The position numbers and the translations under genes were made by a program. Below, in pieces: positions 12,701 through 25,789 of a stretch of DNA of 64,000 nt. The notes under the pieces are model-generated. The model had not been told where the DNA came from. It made no database searches and saw only the letters and a list, made by a program, of their open reading frames with translations. Source of the stretch: Branchiostoma floridae (Eukaryota; Chordata; Leptocardii; Amphioxiformes; Branchiostomatidae); contig NC_049982.1 in NCBI RefSeq assembly GCF_000003815.2, positions 21,320,948 through 21,384,947 on the forward strand. The letters run 5' to 3'. Every line of letters begins with the position of its first letter. The stretch's first letter is position 1.

Positions 12701-15700
12701 TGTTAGTGTACAAATATTGAGCTTTACTGTATCGTCTAAAAGCTTGGGGTTGAATTTATATCGGGCATGTTTTGAGTCGATACTCTTCTCAGCGACCACC
12801 TGTCCAAATCGACCGCTTTTTTTCCGGTCCCCCGGGTGGTCGACTTGGGCAGGTTTGTACGTATAATGTCATAAGTGAAAAGAAACCAACTCTGAAATTC
12901 CAATATTGACACTATCATTGAGAAAAATAAAGCAGTGCTTATCATGGTTAGACGAAAATTCTAAAACCTCTTCCATTATAGTTGGATGTACTGGACCGAC
13001 TGGGGAAGCCCCCCTAGGATTGAGCGTGCGCGAATGGACGGTACTCAGAGGTCTGTTATCGTCAACGTTGTGCAGGGCCAATGGCCAAACGGACTGGCTT
13101 TGGACGCAGTAGGTCAGTGTAGTTTCTGCAACATAGTGTTAGCAGACTTCGGCTTTGTGGAAAGTACTAAACGTATCAAACGCACTATGCAGGACAAGAT
13201 AGACCGACCTTAAAATAATACCGGCAATTAATGTAGTACATCGTCGAGTCGTCTGAGTTTACGTTGACATTATCTGTAAACATGCCGCAGCAAACCGGCT
13301 GTACTGGAGTAATGGAGGAAGTGGTCAGATCTGGACATCTGGAGTGACCGGCAGCAACCCGAGGAGGATCTTCACACACACAGACAGAAGCCTGTTCGGG
13401 ATAGCTGTGGATGAGAGATATCTGTACTGGACAGCTACCAACGACCCTGGCGTTCACAGGTACGCAGTCTCATCATTCAGTGAAACTCAATCAGTAGTCT
13501 TTGTGGATAAAGGTTCGTGGATGACAGTTGGGCAACTTGTGTTTGCAGGATCAGGAAGTCGACACTGCGAGGATACGAAAAGATCCATGCTGCACACTTC
13601 AAAAGCCTGCATGGCATTGTCGTCAAGACAGCCTCAAATACTCCGAGTCAACCAAATGGTAAGTGCACTTTGAACTCGTATACACAGCGTACATGTATAA
13701 GCCTGCGAATGATTATTGGCATGGATATTGCTATGTGTACCTGTGCCATGTGTCTTACAGCAGAACAACCGTTAATTGTTTACCTTCCTCTGCTTGTCTC
13801 TGACAACAGCCTGCTCGGTGTCTAACGGGAACTGTGCCCAGCTGTGTCTCCCCGTCCCCGGCGGAGGGCGGACCTGCGCCTGTCAAGATGGGTGGGTCCG
13901 CGGGTCGGATGGACGATCCTGTCATCCTGGTGAGAAAAAATTGCTGCATCTTAGCAACAACAAAAACAAGTCTAAGATAGCAATCATAATCAAAAGCAAT
14001 ATATCAATGACGGACAACATATAAGACAACGTTATAGAACTTTTACTCGGTCTTCTTATTCTTATTCTTTAAATTCACTGTTTTTTTTGTGAATATTCCC
14101 GACTCCAGAAAGAACCAGCTGCCAGCAAGGACACTGTCCCTGGTCCAACGTCACTAGTGCCAGCTGTGTTGATGGGTTCTGTGAGTGCTCAAGTGAAAAC
14201 TACGAGCGATACACGTGTTTTCGTAAGTAAACAAGCCATACGAAAATACGAATACAAGTACCCTGTGTATGATTCCATGTCAAACGACGGTCGCCGGGCT
14301 TGGCCTGGCCCCTCGGGAAAACCACACTTTGAAAGGCCGTCAAAACTTTATTCCCCATTCATCGGGTTTACAATTAACTTCAAAGTATTTTAATGTGTGT
14401 ACATTTTTTATATTCACAGGCTTTTCGCCTATTAATGGAGGTGCCTTATACACTTTAAATTCAGCTAAAAACAACTCAAAGAAGAACTGGAATCAAGTCG
14501 CCAAACCACTTGTTCATTGACAAAATTCTTCATGATGTATAACAGTTACAACGTTTATAGAAATCAGTCATTGTATTGAAGCTACATTGTACTCAATGTA
14601 AGGAAGTATCTTCCAAATGCACAGTCCCGTACCCTATACTTGAAAAAAAGAGACATATGTATCCCGAATGTTCATTAATCAATGTATGTTTTCAAAATCC
14701 TGTCCAGTTGCTATTTGGCGAATCAATGCGTGTGTTTCTTACGTATACCCATAGCGGTTGTTGGGAGCTGTGCAATAAGAAGCGGTTCTCCAACTGCCCA
14801 AGCCGAGGCCTTCCGAGATTCTGAACCCAGACAGACCTTCAGCTGTGTCGCTGATGACAACAGCCAGTATGAAGTACACGTGCTGGGTGTGTACGAGGGG
14901 GTCGGGCCCAGAAGGTGCGTACAGACCAAGGAACACAATTTATCCCGCTGTATATTGTTTTGGTGAAGGCATTCGGACGAGAAAACATACAATTACAATA
15001 ACAGAACGTGCGTGATATGCTGAAAACGAGGATCCTTATTTTCGCGTATCTCGCGCACGTTCCTGTCAGAGTGCGCTCTTGCGGCAGTAGATTTCGCAAA
15101 GGCGTTGGAGTATGGAAATCAGGGTCTATTATTAGGCTATAACTTGAATAGCCTCAATGAATCAACAACTAGGTCTATTACTTTTATCCTTGACTTCTCA
15201 CCAATGTCATTTTAGTGATGTCCGACAAGGTAACACGGAGGCAGCTGAGATGAACGTACACGTCTCCGTAGGTCAGGTCTCCAAACCTCTGGTCTTGGTG
15301 TTGAGCTCGTACGAGGCGGTCAACTGGGTGCTCCACCTACCGGAGGACGTGGAAGTGCACAAAGTGCTTCTGGTAAGACCTTGTAAAATATCATAAATAT
15401 TTACATTCCCCTCTTGCGATACTTAGTCCTAGAATTGCCAGAATTCAACATTTTTTATAAAATCTAAGCGCCACGTCCGTGAAGAAAGTAAGGCGCTTTT
15501 GGTCAGTCCTCTGGTCTGGTCCTTAAAATTCTCAAGTTGACTTGACCCGAACCGTGAACCCACGTCCCTTGACTTGAGCGGAAGTATATGATGTCGCGAC
15601 GGTATTTACTTCACTTCATGGCGACCAATTACCTATTCAATAACCATCATTACGCATATAAGATCGATCCAACATTAGGATCCTTCTTATTTAACAGAAT

Positions 15701-18472
15701 TCTGAATACAGGTTTTAAAGATTTTTAAAATGACAAACGTCGACCATTTGTTAGTCTAACGCCATTGCAACTTTCAAGTGGAAAAAATGAATTAAGTACG
15801 TTTCAATGAGCACTATGCCGCCCGACATCTGAAATGAATATTATGAAACTATGGTTACTGCATCTGTACAATATCTGTAACAATTGTGTCCGCAGATTGC
15901 ATATGATATCGACCAGAGTAGTGTGACTGTGCGGAGCGGTTCCGTGAACAATGTGCAGCGCCTGTCAGCTCGGACAGGGGGCGTTCCTGCATGTGCATAT
16001 GGGAAGGACGACGGCGGCTGTAACACTGTCGATCTGCTGATATACATAGGGAAAGAGTTTGGCCCCGTCTCGTCTTTCACCGGTGCCTACAGGGCAGGTG
16101 GATGGAACCTGAGAATAGGCCTAGGTATTTACGTTGTTGTTTTTCATTTGCAGTACAGAAAAACATTTCAGAAGGCAAACGTGTGATATCTTTTGTGTAT
16201 TCCAAACAGATGATAACGTTATATAGATTGGGGGAAAATATTCAACTACATTATCTAAAGGTTTCTGACCATTTCAGCCATACCGTGTCCAACGTTGTCC
16301 GCCCCAACTAACGGAGAGCTGAGTCCTACCGGAGCGACCTCCTACCAGGACAGGGCCACATTCACCTGTAACAGGGGATACGTTCTGAGCGGCGCTGCTG
16401 TGACGACGTGCCAATATAACGGAACATGGAGTAATGCTGTTCCAACATGCACACGTAAGATGGCAATCAATATTCATAACAAAATGTAATTTATCTATCT
16501 ACAGTAGACAGTAAATGAACTATGAGGGGAAAATATAACTTACAAATTTGCCGTACAGACATTCCAAAACGGATGTCGCTTCATGCATATTAGTAGCGTG
16601 GTTCATTTAGACTATATTGACCAAGATTTCTTTACTTTTATGTAGCAAGACAATGTAGTTCTCTGACGGCTCCAACTAACGGAGCGCTGAATTCTACCGG
16701 AGCGAACTCCTACCAGGATGTGGTGACGTTCACCTGTAACACGGGTTACCAACTGAATGGAGTCTCTAGTGTGACGTGCCAAGCTGACGGAACATGGAGT
16801 GGACCTGTTCCAACATGCACTGGTAAGATGGCATGAAAAGTAATCCATATTCATAAAACATAAAAAAAAACTTCTCTAGCGAATGCCACTTCATACATAA
16901 TCGGTAGATACCTTCGACCTTCTTGACAAAGACTTCAACTTTAGTAAAGGTTACTTTATTTCACAGTACCATGTCCAACGCTGACGGCCCCGGAGAATGG
17001 CGCGCTGAGTCCTGCCGGAGCGACTTCCTATCTGACCCGGGTCACATTCACCTGCAACCGGGGATATGAACGGAACGGCGCCTCTTATGCCAGTTGCCAA
17101 GCTGACGGAACATGGAGTAATGCTGTTCCAACCTGCACACGTAAGATGGAGATTGACCTTACAACATTCAAACTATATATATGTAATTCATCAGTAGATA
17201 GTAAAGAAAGTAACAGGAGAAAACATGTATCAACAATGTACAGACCTGTTCTAACGACTGTTACTCCCTGTTACTCCCTGCATAATTATCTGCATTCTCC
17301 CTTTCACGCATGTACAGAGGCGACAATCAGGTTTGAGCTTGGTAGCTTGAATAACAGTGTCATTCTCCTACAGCAGAGTACCGTCAGTCATTTATTCCTG
17401 ACTGTACTCTGCTTTCCTTCCCTTTTGCCGGCGGTGTTACCCGCCCTACTTATTACATATTAATGAGCTTGCCCTTATATGGGCAGTCAGCCGTTGGGGA
17501 TCGGGCGTTGGCATGGTGAGCAAACAAAGTCATGGTAATACGTAACATGATTGGCTGATAGCTTCCCAGCGGCCTTTGCGAGACAGCTTCCGACAAAATG
17601 AAGCCCAAGGAAGGCCTGTTCTCTGATTGGTTGACAGCTTGTTTGTGGCGACAATCATAATACCCGTAGGTAGGGCCTGGGACAGCAGGGCCCCATAAGG
17701 TAGTGCCGTTGGGGACCGGGCGTTAGGAGGATGAACAGTGTGGAACACTTATAAAACTGTCTTGTCCAGGGGCAGATCGGAGTGACTAGCCTCCCTATAT
17801 CTGTATATGGGCTGGAGTTCAGAGGTCGTGCGCCAATTAACTGATTTGACCTCTGGTCCAAATCATCCCTATTACCAAGTTTATTGACCAAGATTGTTTA
17901 CCTTTTTAGAGCAATGTCCGACGCTGAAGGCTCCAGAGAATGGAACGCTGAGTCCTCCCGGACCACATTCCTACAATGACGTAATCACGCTCACCTGTAA
18001 CCCGGGGTACGCACGGAACGGCGCCGCGTACACGATGTGTCAAACTGACGGGACATGGAGTAATGCTGTTCCAACATGCACACGTAAGATGATATCCAAA
18101 ATAATCAATATTCATAAAATGTGACTCATCTATATACAATAGATAGTAAATAAAGTACATTAACGAGAGAAAAATACATCAATGTATCAATAACGTACAG
18201 ACATCCCTCCAAAATGGCCAATACATGTTAGTGCTCAGATACTTTCACTCTAGCACACCGATGGCTTGTGGTGAAAGGAGGATTTCATTCATTAATTCAA
18301 TTCTTTCTAAATCATTCTTTTGTTCGATCGTTCATTTTTAACGTTCCACATTCGCAATTTCCTATCCACAGGCGGCCGGCTAGCCACCAATATGGCCGCT
18401 AGGTGTCGCCTGTGCATGGACGTCCTGCTGAGCGCTCTGCTGACCGCCATGCTGGTGGGCAGGTGGGAGTGA
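9722..18472 (+). CDS. YWTD propeller / EGF / four-CCP cell-surface protein, 18 coding exons, 888 aa
   Basis: Exons: 9722-9785, 10156-10323, 10552-10724, 11185-11290, 11691-11853, 12982-13112, 13291-13459, 13549-13658, 13810-13929, 14109-14222, 14755-14914, 15216-15372, 15896-16124, 16278-16454, 16646-16822, 16967-17140, 17910-18083, 18372-18472. Every junction is GT-AG and all phases agree across 2667 bases. Residues 1-21 are a signal peptide ([20 protein letters not shown]). About 78-361 form an LDL-receptor class B propeller, with YWTS, YWTD, YWTD, YWSN and YWTA blades. 362-401 is an EGF domain with six cysteines, and 402-439 is a second Cys-rich piece. 440-621 is an unnamed module. 622-855 are four CCP/sushi domains, one phase 1-1 exon each. 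856-888 carries a hydrophobic segment ([12 protein letters not shown]) near the C-terminus: a TM or GPI-type anchor. Propeller plus EGF is typical of LRP-class receptors and CCPs of complement-like recognition. The ligand is unknown. No LDL class A repeats are present. Confidence 0.88.
11922..11943. repeat. (GGTGA)n microsatellite in an intron
   Basis: Four consecutive GGTGA pentamers lie in intron 5 of the YWTD/CCP gene. They contain several GT dinucleotides, but the real donor at 11854 is upstream and in frame. Confidence 0.8.
11998..12857. mobile_element. Tigger/pogo-like non-autonomous DNA transposon in intron 5
   Basis: The left end CAGTCAAACCTGCCC after TA, continuing AAGCGACCACC, is the classic pogo/Tigger-type terminus. 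The right end reads gggtggtcgacttgggcaggtttg followed by TA, an inverted match with its last five bases decayed. The subterminal phrase tctcagcgaccacctg occurs near 12030 and again near 12790. No DDE transposase frame is visible. It lies wholly within an intron of the YWTD/CCP gene. Confidence 0.75.
17141..17909. other. Long intron between CCP3 and CCP4 with a pair of 20-bp direct repeats
   Basis: This 769-base intron is longer than its neighbours and looks swollen by an insertion. gccgttggggatcgggcgtt at 17490-17509 recurs with one change at 17705-17724. A hairpin lies at about 17370-17412 (agcagagtac... and its inverse). I see no lost fifth CCP exon in it. Confidence 0.5.
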
Positions 18473-18599
18473 ACCGTGACGGGAGGGTTCAGCTCGGATC
18501 GGTCAACGTGTTCCAGCCACTATCCCACAGAGAAGCTAAGAAGAATCAGTCAGCATAGCTTATCACATAGCTCCATGACGTGTTTTTATCGGGTGTAAT

Positions 18600-19048
18600 G
18601 TCACACTGACTTAATTTTATGGATGACATCCGCGCGGCATTGATTTTTGCCTGTTCTAAAAAATGTGCCTCATGTCACCCAATATCATCACTGGTCAATC
18701 AGAATTTTATGCCATAAGATCTGCTCTCCACAGTAAGGAGGGGGGGCTGGTCAGAACATGGGGCCACGGCGCCCTTGTTAACCTTTTCAAACAAGAATGA
18801 CGATGCAGTAAAAACATCAAATCATTGTTGAAATCATGGCGATGATTGTCTCTTATAGGCTTACTGGGGCTTATCATGAACATAAGACAAACCAAGCCTG
18901 GGAAAGAATGGTGTGGATGTTTAGTGCTATGGTTTAGCGCCATTTTTTGTCCTTTGCTGATCATTAATTTTTCTTCCCTTTTTTCGCCCTCGCACATTAG
19001 TTTTAGGGGCTCCACAGGATGTCATCCATAGAATTAAGTCAGTGTGAC
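18600..19048. mobile_element. MITE with 32-bp inverted ends just downstream of the YWTD/CCP gene
   Basis: The ends 18600-18631 (gtcacactgacttaatttta onward) and 19017-19048 are inverted copies with one mismatch in 32. No coding capacity is seen and no clear target duplication was found. It starts 128 bases after the stop codon and may supply part of the 3' UTR. Confidence 0.75.
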
Positions 19049-21316
19049 CTACAGCATTCGCGTCAATAGAGTCACTACCACATACATAAGGTTTCAACTG
19101 ATATTTTCGCTAATTTAGCAATGGTGTTAAATGTGTTACGAGAAGCTTCAAACCACAGCTTGTTTTAGGTGGACTACGTACCTAATTTTCAGTCAGTTAG
19201 ATAAACATTTAGCAGATATACAATGTATTGAACAGTAGATATATTGTTATCGTAAACCAACCATCGTTATATACATGGCCGCTTTATTTTGTGCTAATAC
19301 TTTCTTACGTAGATTAGCCTTCATTGATACATGTACGTACCTCTGTATTGTATTGAGGTGCTGGTCATGAAAGACATAATGTTGGTTCCTGCAGCTGACG
19401 CCAGCTGCTCACTGATTCCACGAAAGTGATAAATGTTTCGGTAATACGTAAATCAGGAAATGTGTTATGATTGGGTTTTGTTGTCTACTGCAGTCTCACA
19501 AGTACATGTATTTACTAGTGCGTGTAGTGATTATTTCTTTGATTCTAGATTGCCCAGCGTTAGTTGGATCTGCTTATTGTTTTGCTTATTAATCATTTTG
19601 TTGTTGTACACCACTAAGATTGTATAGTATTCATCAAGCTTGGCCCAATACACACACACAACACAGGGCCCCATGAGACTTAGAATGAGGGTAAAGGGGT
19701 GATGGTGTAATATTTGTGTGCTGGCTAGAGTCCATTCCAAGTCACCATGAGGGTTTTTAGGTGATATTTGTAATAAGTCTGAATTATTTTCAATAAAAGA
19801 ATACCTAAGCCACAATAATTACATTCTTTAAAAAAAAATTGACTAAGAAAATACTCATCCGTTTGAATTCCTTGAATGAAAACATTTTGAAAGTAACTGT
19901 ACAAAAAATATCATAAAGTTCATTGTTAATGCATGCAAAACTGGAGAAAAATGACAAAAACCCGACAAAAGTTGTAAAAACAATTGAACACACAGAACAG
20001 TATAAACATGATAAAGTTTAAGAAAAGTTCCATAAGAAGGCCATTTTTCACCAATTGTGCAAGTCTGTTTAATGATGTTCAAAACTTCCCTAAATGTTAT
20101 GTCGCAAAGTAGCATAGAAATACTCAATCCGATGTATGTATGTGATAATTCTCTTTATTACCTACCGTAGATTCCACTCGATATAGTCAAGGACATTACA
20201 TAGCGTCCTTGATATAGTCCACTAGTAAAGTAGTAACTGAATCTGTTGTAATATAACGTGCATGCGTAGTATTAGACTGTAACTTTAGTTATCTGACATT
20301 GCCATACATTGTCACTGATGCAATTGTTGCGCAATAAACCATCTATCTATTCCCGCCATTTGATATTATAATATTTTCTCATTAATTCATATTTCAAATG
20401 AGGATTTCATTTGCATAATTGATAATTAATATTCCTCTTTTTCAGTTACATATGTCACATGTTTGAAAGATCACTATCACGCAGTGGAATCATAACATTT
20501 AATCAATTATGCAAATTCGCTTCTGATTTGCATAATTAGTATGAAACTATGTCACGTCGATGTACGTTAGACATCCAGGTAAAGATAAATACGCCAAAAG
20601 GTAGTTACGCAAGCAGCTTCCAAAACCATATCCAGTTGCTTGAGTAACTACTTTTCGTGGTATGAAACTATGTCGATATTTTCAGATTCTACAAAAATCC
20701 CGACAATTCCGTTAAGTCCTTCCTGCCTTGTTCTTTTGAAAATATCAAATAAAACAGGCCCTGTGTTAACGTTACCTAAAAGTCGCAAGGGGGTCACAAT
20801 CTATACAATACCACTTTTTACTTGAGTGAGCCCAAGATATATAGTTCCTCCAACAAGAAGACACATATTAAACAACGGCACCTACAGTATACCAAACGAC
20901 CTGCCTTGTTTACCTTACTGCCTTGGTTGGTGAAGGTAAGTAACGTTGAATAACTAACGTTATAACGTTGTGTATTTTGATGAACGTGAAAACTCATAAC
21001 ACGAATTGGAAGCCTACTCAGAACCCCGCTATATTATTGTCGCATGATCAGGAAGTGCAAGCCGTGGTGTGACCTCAGATCATGACAGATGAACCAGCAG
21101 CAGCTCTCCACCAATAACGTGCCTCCTCATCACCATGTGCATTGGTGTGCATTTCCGGCCCTCTACTGAACAAGTCTGCACGGGTCTTTTTTGTTGACGT
21201 GATTTCGTAAATAGTACCTCGCAACCGGCAGCCATTTTCACAAGGAAGTAGTGAGTGTGTGGCACTAGTAGAGACTGATTTGCGTCTCGTCAGTGTCTCT
21301 CTCTGCTAAGCTAAAC
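19049..21316. other. Intergenic stretch with AT-rich octamer cluster
   Basis: No gene is supported. About 20390-20560 contains several tgcataatt / aattatgcaaat words resembling the repeated unit at 56.1-57.7 kb, so a fragment of that family may be here. The last ~80 bases, a ctctctctgctaag context leading into aacATGC, look like the 5' UTR of the next gene. Confidence 0.4.
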
Positions 21317-23077
21317 ATGCCGCTGGTGTGTATCTTCGGTAGCCGGCTGTTCGGAGCCTGTGACTACTTCAGTGTGGAGGGGCAGGAGATGTTCGTGCGA
21401 ACAAAATTCTACCACTTCAACTTCATGCCTTGTGCGCCCGAGGAGAGGTAATCTTAGCCATATACCTTAGGTTCAGTCAGTATGTGCATGACGTATATCT
21501 GTAACCTATTATAAAAGGCGCCACAGTAGCCGGACCGCCCCCCTCCCCTTCTTCAGTTATGCAATAATCTATTATAATTTGTGGCTGTGTTTAGCAGTGA
21601 AGTCTGTTCTTGTCTTCATAGTAACGTTACCCTGACCAGAAATGGAGAACAATTCACTTAGAACATGCACCCCCGTCACAAATAAAAGAAGAGTTAACCG
21701 CTAAGATTTTAAGGAATTAATGTTTTTTAATCACTTTCTATCTGTTTGTTACAAGTCAATAACTTCAGCATTCGCTAGATTCGTTGGTGCGCCTTGTTGT
21801 ACAAAAAAATTATGCAGCTGTGTTTGTTCTAATGTTGACCACCATTGTTCCCTTTCCTCTTGTACTTGACCGTGCAGTTTCTCTGTTCGTGGCAGACGGA
21901 CGAGCTATCGACTCCGGGAGTGGTGGGCAGGTCGCTTGGGTGGAGGTGCTTCGGTTCCTGGCTGGGGTCGTCTTCCTCACAGTGATGTGTGTGGCTGTCA
22001 TCTTCCTTACTACGGTAAGCTATTATAGCCAGGTGTTTTTACTCCCCATTTACCCCTAAGAAATTACAGCATTGATCATGCAAATGAGATTATTTATCAT
22101 TAACGTTATAACGTTATACATTATTTGTGTGCTTTGAAAGTCCTGTCTACCTAAGTTACTTTATGTAACGTTAATATAATGTTAATGAAATGTTAACAGT
22201 CAGCCATCTTGTTCAGATCTTAATTCATTCCCCATATCAACATGGTTGTGCCTTTTGTCCCACTAAAGGCACAAGTCATATTGCCATTGAGTGACAGTTA
22301 CAATTTATTATTGAAATATGGTGCAGGCATCTGTAACATCATTTTCAATGATGCTGTCACTAGTTATGCATTGATGGGGGGGGGGGGGGCATGTATGACT
22401 ATGGTAGGGCCTAAAGTAGGGTAAAGGTCTTTCTTTGTTACTTTCTTTCTTAAACATCTGAAGCTTCCTCACACATGAAGCTGCTGGCAAATGCAATCCC
22501 GCACACCATGTCCGGGAGGGAACCAAACTTCTGTCTCTGTATCTACAACATTTTATACATAATAGCAAAATAACAGGGACATTGGGGAACAATGATTATA
22601 CATTATGCAAAAGGTTTTTGAAATTCTGCATATGATTCTGTAGTTTTATTGCTTAGTAGATTATTTTATATCAAAGTGTGGCATGCACTTACTTCAGGCA
22701 GAATTCTCTTCCAGGGCCTAACTGAGGAGGCGTGGCCATGGGCACTGGTTGCGCTGTCTGTAGTGGTTCTGGGCCTCGCCATCTTTGTCACCTTCTACAA
22801 GCCTAAAGCCAGCGAGGAGAGCAAGCAGGAGTACCTGAACATGGTTGGTCAGCTGGTGGCCCGGCGGTACCTTCACGACCAAATGGCAGCTGCAGCTGCG
22901 GTTCACGGTGGCCCCGCCCACGAAGTCGTCGCCATCGAGCAGCCGCCGCCCTATCCGGGCCTGCACAAGGACAATGTCAATGTCACGCCTGCTGGTGTCC
23001 CAATGGCTGGGAGCCCCACACCTGCCCCAGGGAACCCCGGTGGTTTCCCTACTCCTGGGAAACCCAATGTTGTGTAA
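21317..23077 (+). CDS. Small two-TM protein with PPPY tail, three exons (junction 1/2 off by one base)
   Basis: Exon 1 is 21317-21447 (MPLVCIFGSRLFGACDYF..., then FVRTKFYHFNFMPCAPEE). Exon 2 is 21878-22014, encoding VADG and a TM helix (FLAGVVFLTVMCVAVIFL). Exon 3 is 22715-23077, with a second TM (WALVALSVVVLGLAIFVTFY), a cytoplasmic YKPKASEESKQEYL stretch and a Pro-rich end with QPPPYPGL. Exon 1 ends in phase 2, but the only good exon-2 acceptor (21877) leaves two bases, so the junction is off by one. An assembly error, a micro-exon or a real lesion could explain it; the two paralogues at 31.99 and 57.79 kb splice in phase there. PPPY is a known ligand of WW-domain HECT E3 ligases. The TKFYH...P core resembles small membrane proteins of unknown function in bacteria and animals. 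A candidate AATAAA lies at 23265-23270. Confidence 0.7.
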
Positions 23078-24514
23078 GATCATGGCTGCTGAAGTTTCAA
23101 ATTCAGTAGTGGCAAGATATTGGACACTGCAAGACAAGGGGCATTTCAGAACCTAACAGAAAACTTTACAAAAATACAGGATATCATTTTACTTTTTAGA
23201 TAGCTCATTGTGTTTTGACAATAGACTATCTACAGTGGCATAGCATATGGAGCTGGTAGCTACAAATAAAACCTACACCAAAGGTTCATTTCATGTCTCC
23301 CTTGGGAATTCAGTGTTATGTTCAAAAATGGTGTTCTACTATGTCCAATTTCTTGTCATATATATTCAAATTAGGTATATAATCAATATAACGCCCAGTG
23401 ACAAGTATATCCAAACATTGAGCGCTTGTTGTACTAAAGATATTGGAATACAAAATTTACCCATTTTACCTGACAGACACTTCATCTAATGAACCGTTAT
23501 CTATTCAAGCTTGAGTATGCACACGTGTTATTCACTGATCTGATGTAGGCACTATGAGTACACTCTGCTACCTGCACAATGTAAAGTTGTTAGTGATTCA
23601 GATACTGCTTGAATTTGCTTTCAAGAAACTATTTTTGTGACATTTGATGAAAGTACTGACAGTGGTAAGTTTTTCTGGAAGATGCCAAGGAATCTTTATG
23701 CTTCCAACGATTTGAAGAGAAATGGGGTTGGAGTATTGTATGTATGTATAATGTTATGTAATATAGTTTTGTGTACATATGGTTTGACATTAGAATTTTT
23801 ATACAAATTGAGGACACTTAAGCTTTGATCAAATACACATGGCACATTACTAAGGTTTTGAACACATAGATAAATACATCAATTGTAATTTCAAATGCAG
23901 AGCAAACCTTAGCTATTAAATGGTAAAAAACTGTTTTGGAATGCAATGGTAACAGCTATATTCTGGAACTTGTACCTTAGATGTACATGTATGTGACATT
24001 AGTGAGTCTTTCACAGAGTTTGACATAACCTTCTGTGAAACAGTAATATAACTTTGCTGTGCCATTTTATCATGGCCATGCACAACATTAATAAACAGCT
24101 AAAAAGTTTCAACTATGTCGCATGATGATAGAGAATCTGAGTTGTCAGCATGTTGAAATGTATCACATACATGATAATGAAGCATCTACATTTGGCAGCA
24201 TGTACCAGCCTCATTTGGTACCATTTTTTCCTTTGTCAGTGTTGGAAAAGAGCAATTAGGTTCACTTCCTGTCTTCCTACACACAAAGTAAAGGCCACAA
24301 AACCCAATATTTGTAATTTGGTGCCGAATATCAAAGTAACAGTTAGTAGTAAAGTACTTGAGGGATGACTCTTCTTGTTTGGGCGGAGTAAAGGGTGTAT
24401 TTTAGCAAGCCCTCCAGAAATAGCCACATGATATGATGCCAGGTCAATGCTGAAAAACAAAAACACAGTAAATCCAACAAGAATGTGTGTGCTTTTGTAT
24501 TACTATATGTAGTT

Positions 24515-25120
24515 ATAAGTAAACTCGGCACAAAAAGTTTTGAATATCAACTTCGGTTGATCATAATTCTGTTGTTTTTTTTTCATCAATTTTAATGTGT
24601 TATATATCAATATAAAGCCTGTGTGATTCTCTTTCCAATGGTATGAAATTTATTATCATTATGAACTCATAGAACAAGCATCAGGCCTGCTAACTTGAGT
24701 GGGTAACCAAACAAGTGCCAAAATTTCCCCGCTTCTGTTCAACACTGTATCGTCCGGTTGTTATGGCCGTAGGTGACAATGATTCAATCAATCCTTTTTC
24801 CATGTACTTTTTGGCATACAGAACATCCAAGTTTACTTTTAGCATATTTGAGCAGAGTATTTTATGATTGCAAATTTATGGAACGAGCACCAAGTCTGTT
24901 TGCATACAGGGTAGTCATAAAATAAAGTGCCGCAATCATGTTGAATAAAGGCAAGTTGAATAAACAGGGCTTGTCAATCAAAGCCACTGTTACTCTTTAT
25001 TCAAGCAAACAATTTGAACCAAGAGGTGCTAGCCATAAGCCGTAGGAAGGCTATTCCATCCTAAGACTGTACTCCAGCATACTGGAGGTAATCTTTCAAG
25101 AGACTACTCTAGTCTTTTTG
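24515..25120. other. Insertion present in copy A only, unclassified
   Basis: Copy B passes directly from atatagttatatgtagt to a tctggaaaaggaatttc-like flank (about 49790-49815), whereas copy A carries some 600 extra bases starting aaactcggcacaaaaagttt. I could not pair clean inverted ends or find a frame. Near its right side it contains a second copy of the phrase tttgtgacatttgatg from 23636. It could be an old transposon or a local duplication. Confidence 0.4.
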
Positions 25121-25789
25121 TGACATTTGATGGAAGTACTGACGGACTGGGAAGGGGATTTCTTAACCAAAGAAAACTATTCTGAAGTAAACTTGCCTGT
25201 TTGAAGTGTTTCTCCTAAACTTCAAAATATGAATATCATTATCATACCAATATTTTGTCACATGTTAAACTAAATAACATTATATTTCAAAGTTAAACAC
25301 CATTTGTAGGATAATAATAATCAGATTCAAATTTTCAGCCCTATCTTGTCCTCTTGTTTTTCGGGAGATGTGGTAGGTGGGTGTTTGGAAAACGAAGGTC
25401 AAGTTCGATAATACATTTTGTCTAATTAGTGGGGTCCCCAGGCGGTTTTCTATGGTACTTACTGAACATCCGTAATTGATATCTCGTGTTCTGGAAAATT
25501 TATGCCAGAACCAGAATTCAGACGTTCAGATTGACCATGCCACCTTACCAGGCCACAGTCTTATATGTTTCTTTTATTCAACATTGCCCTTTTGTTATCA
25601 TGATTTTCCACAGACAAGGCTTTATACAAGTGAACTTAATAGCAAATTTTAAAGTTTCTATGCTGCTGATTTCATAATCTGGAAGGTGGGTGATAAAATC
25701 GACATCAGCAAAAAGAGTAAACAACCTTAGTATTAATATTCAAATGGTTACTTTCAGACAATTAACACCAACATGTAAGTAAGACTAAC

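Noticed and set aside
17141-17909. A lost fifth CCP exon in the long intron
   Set aside because: No CPTL/APxNG or GTWS...PTC pattern is present in any frame.
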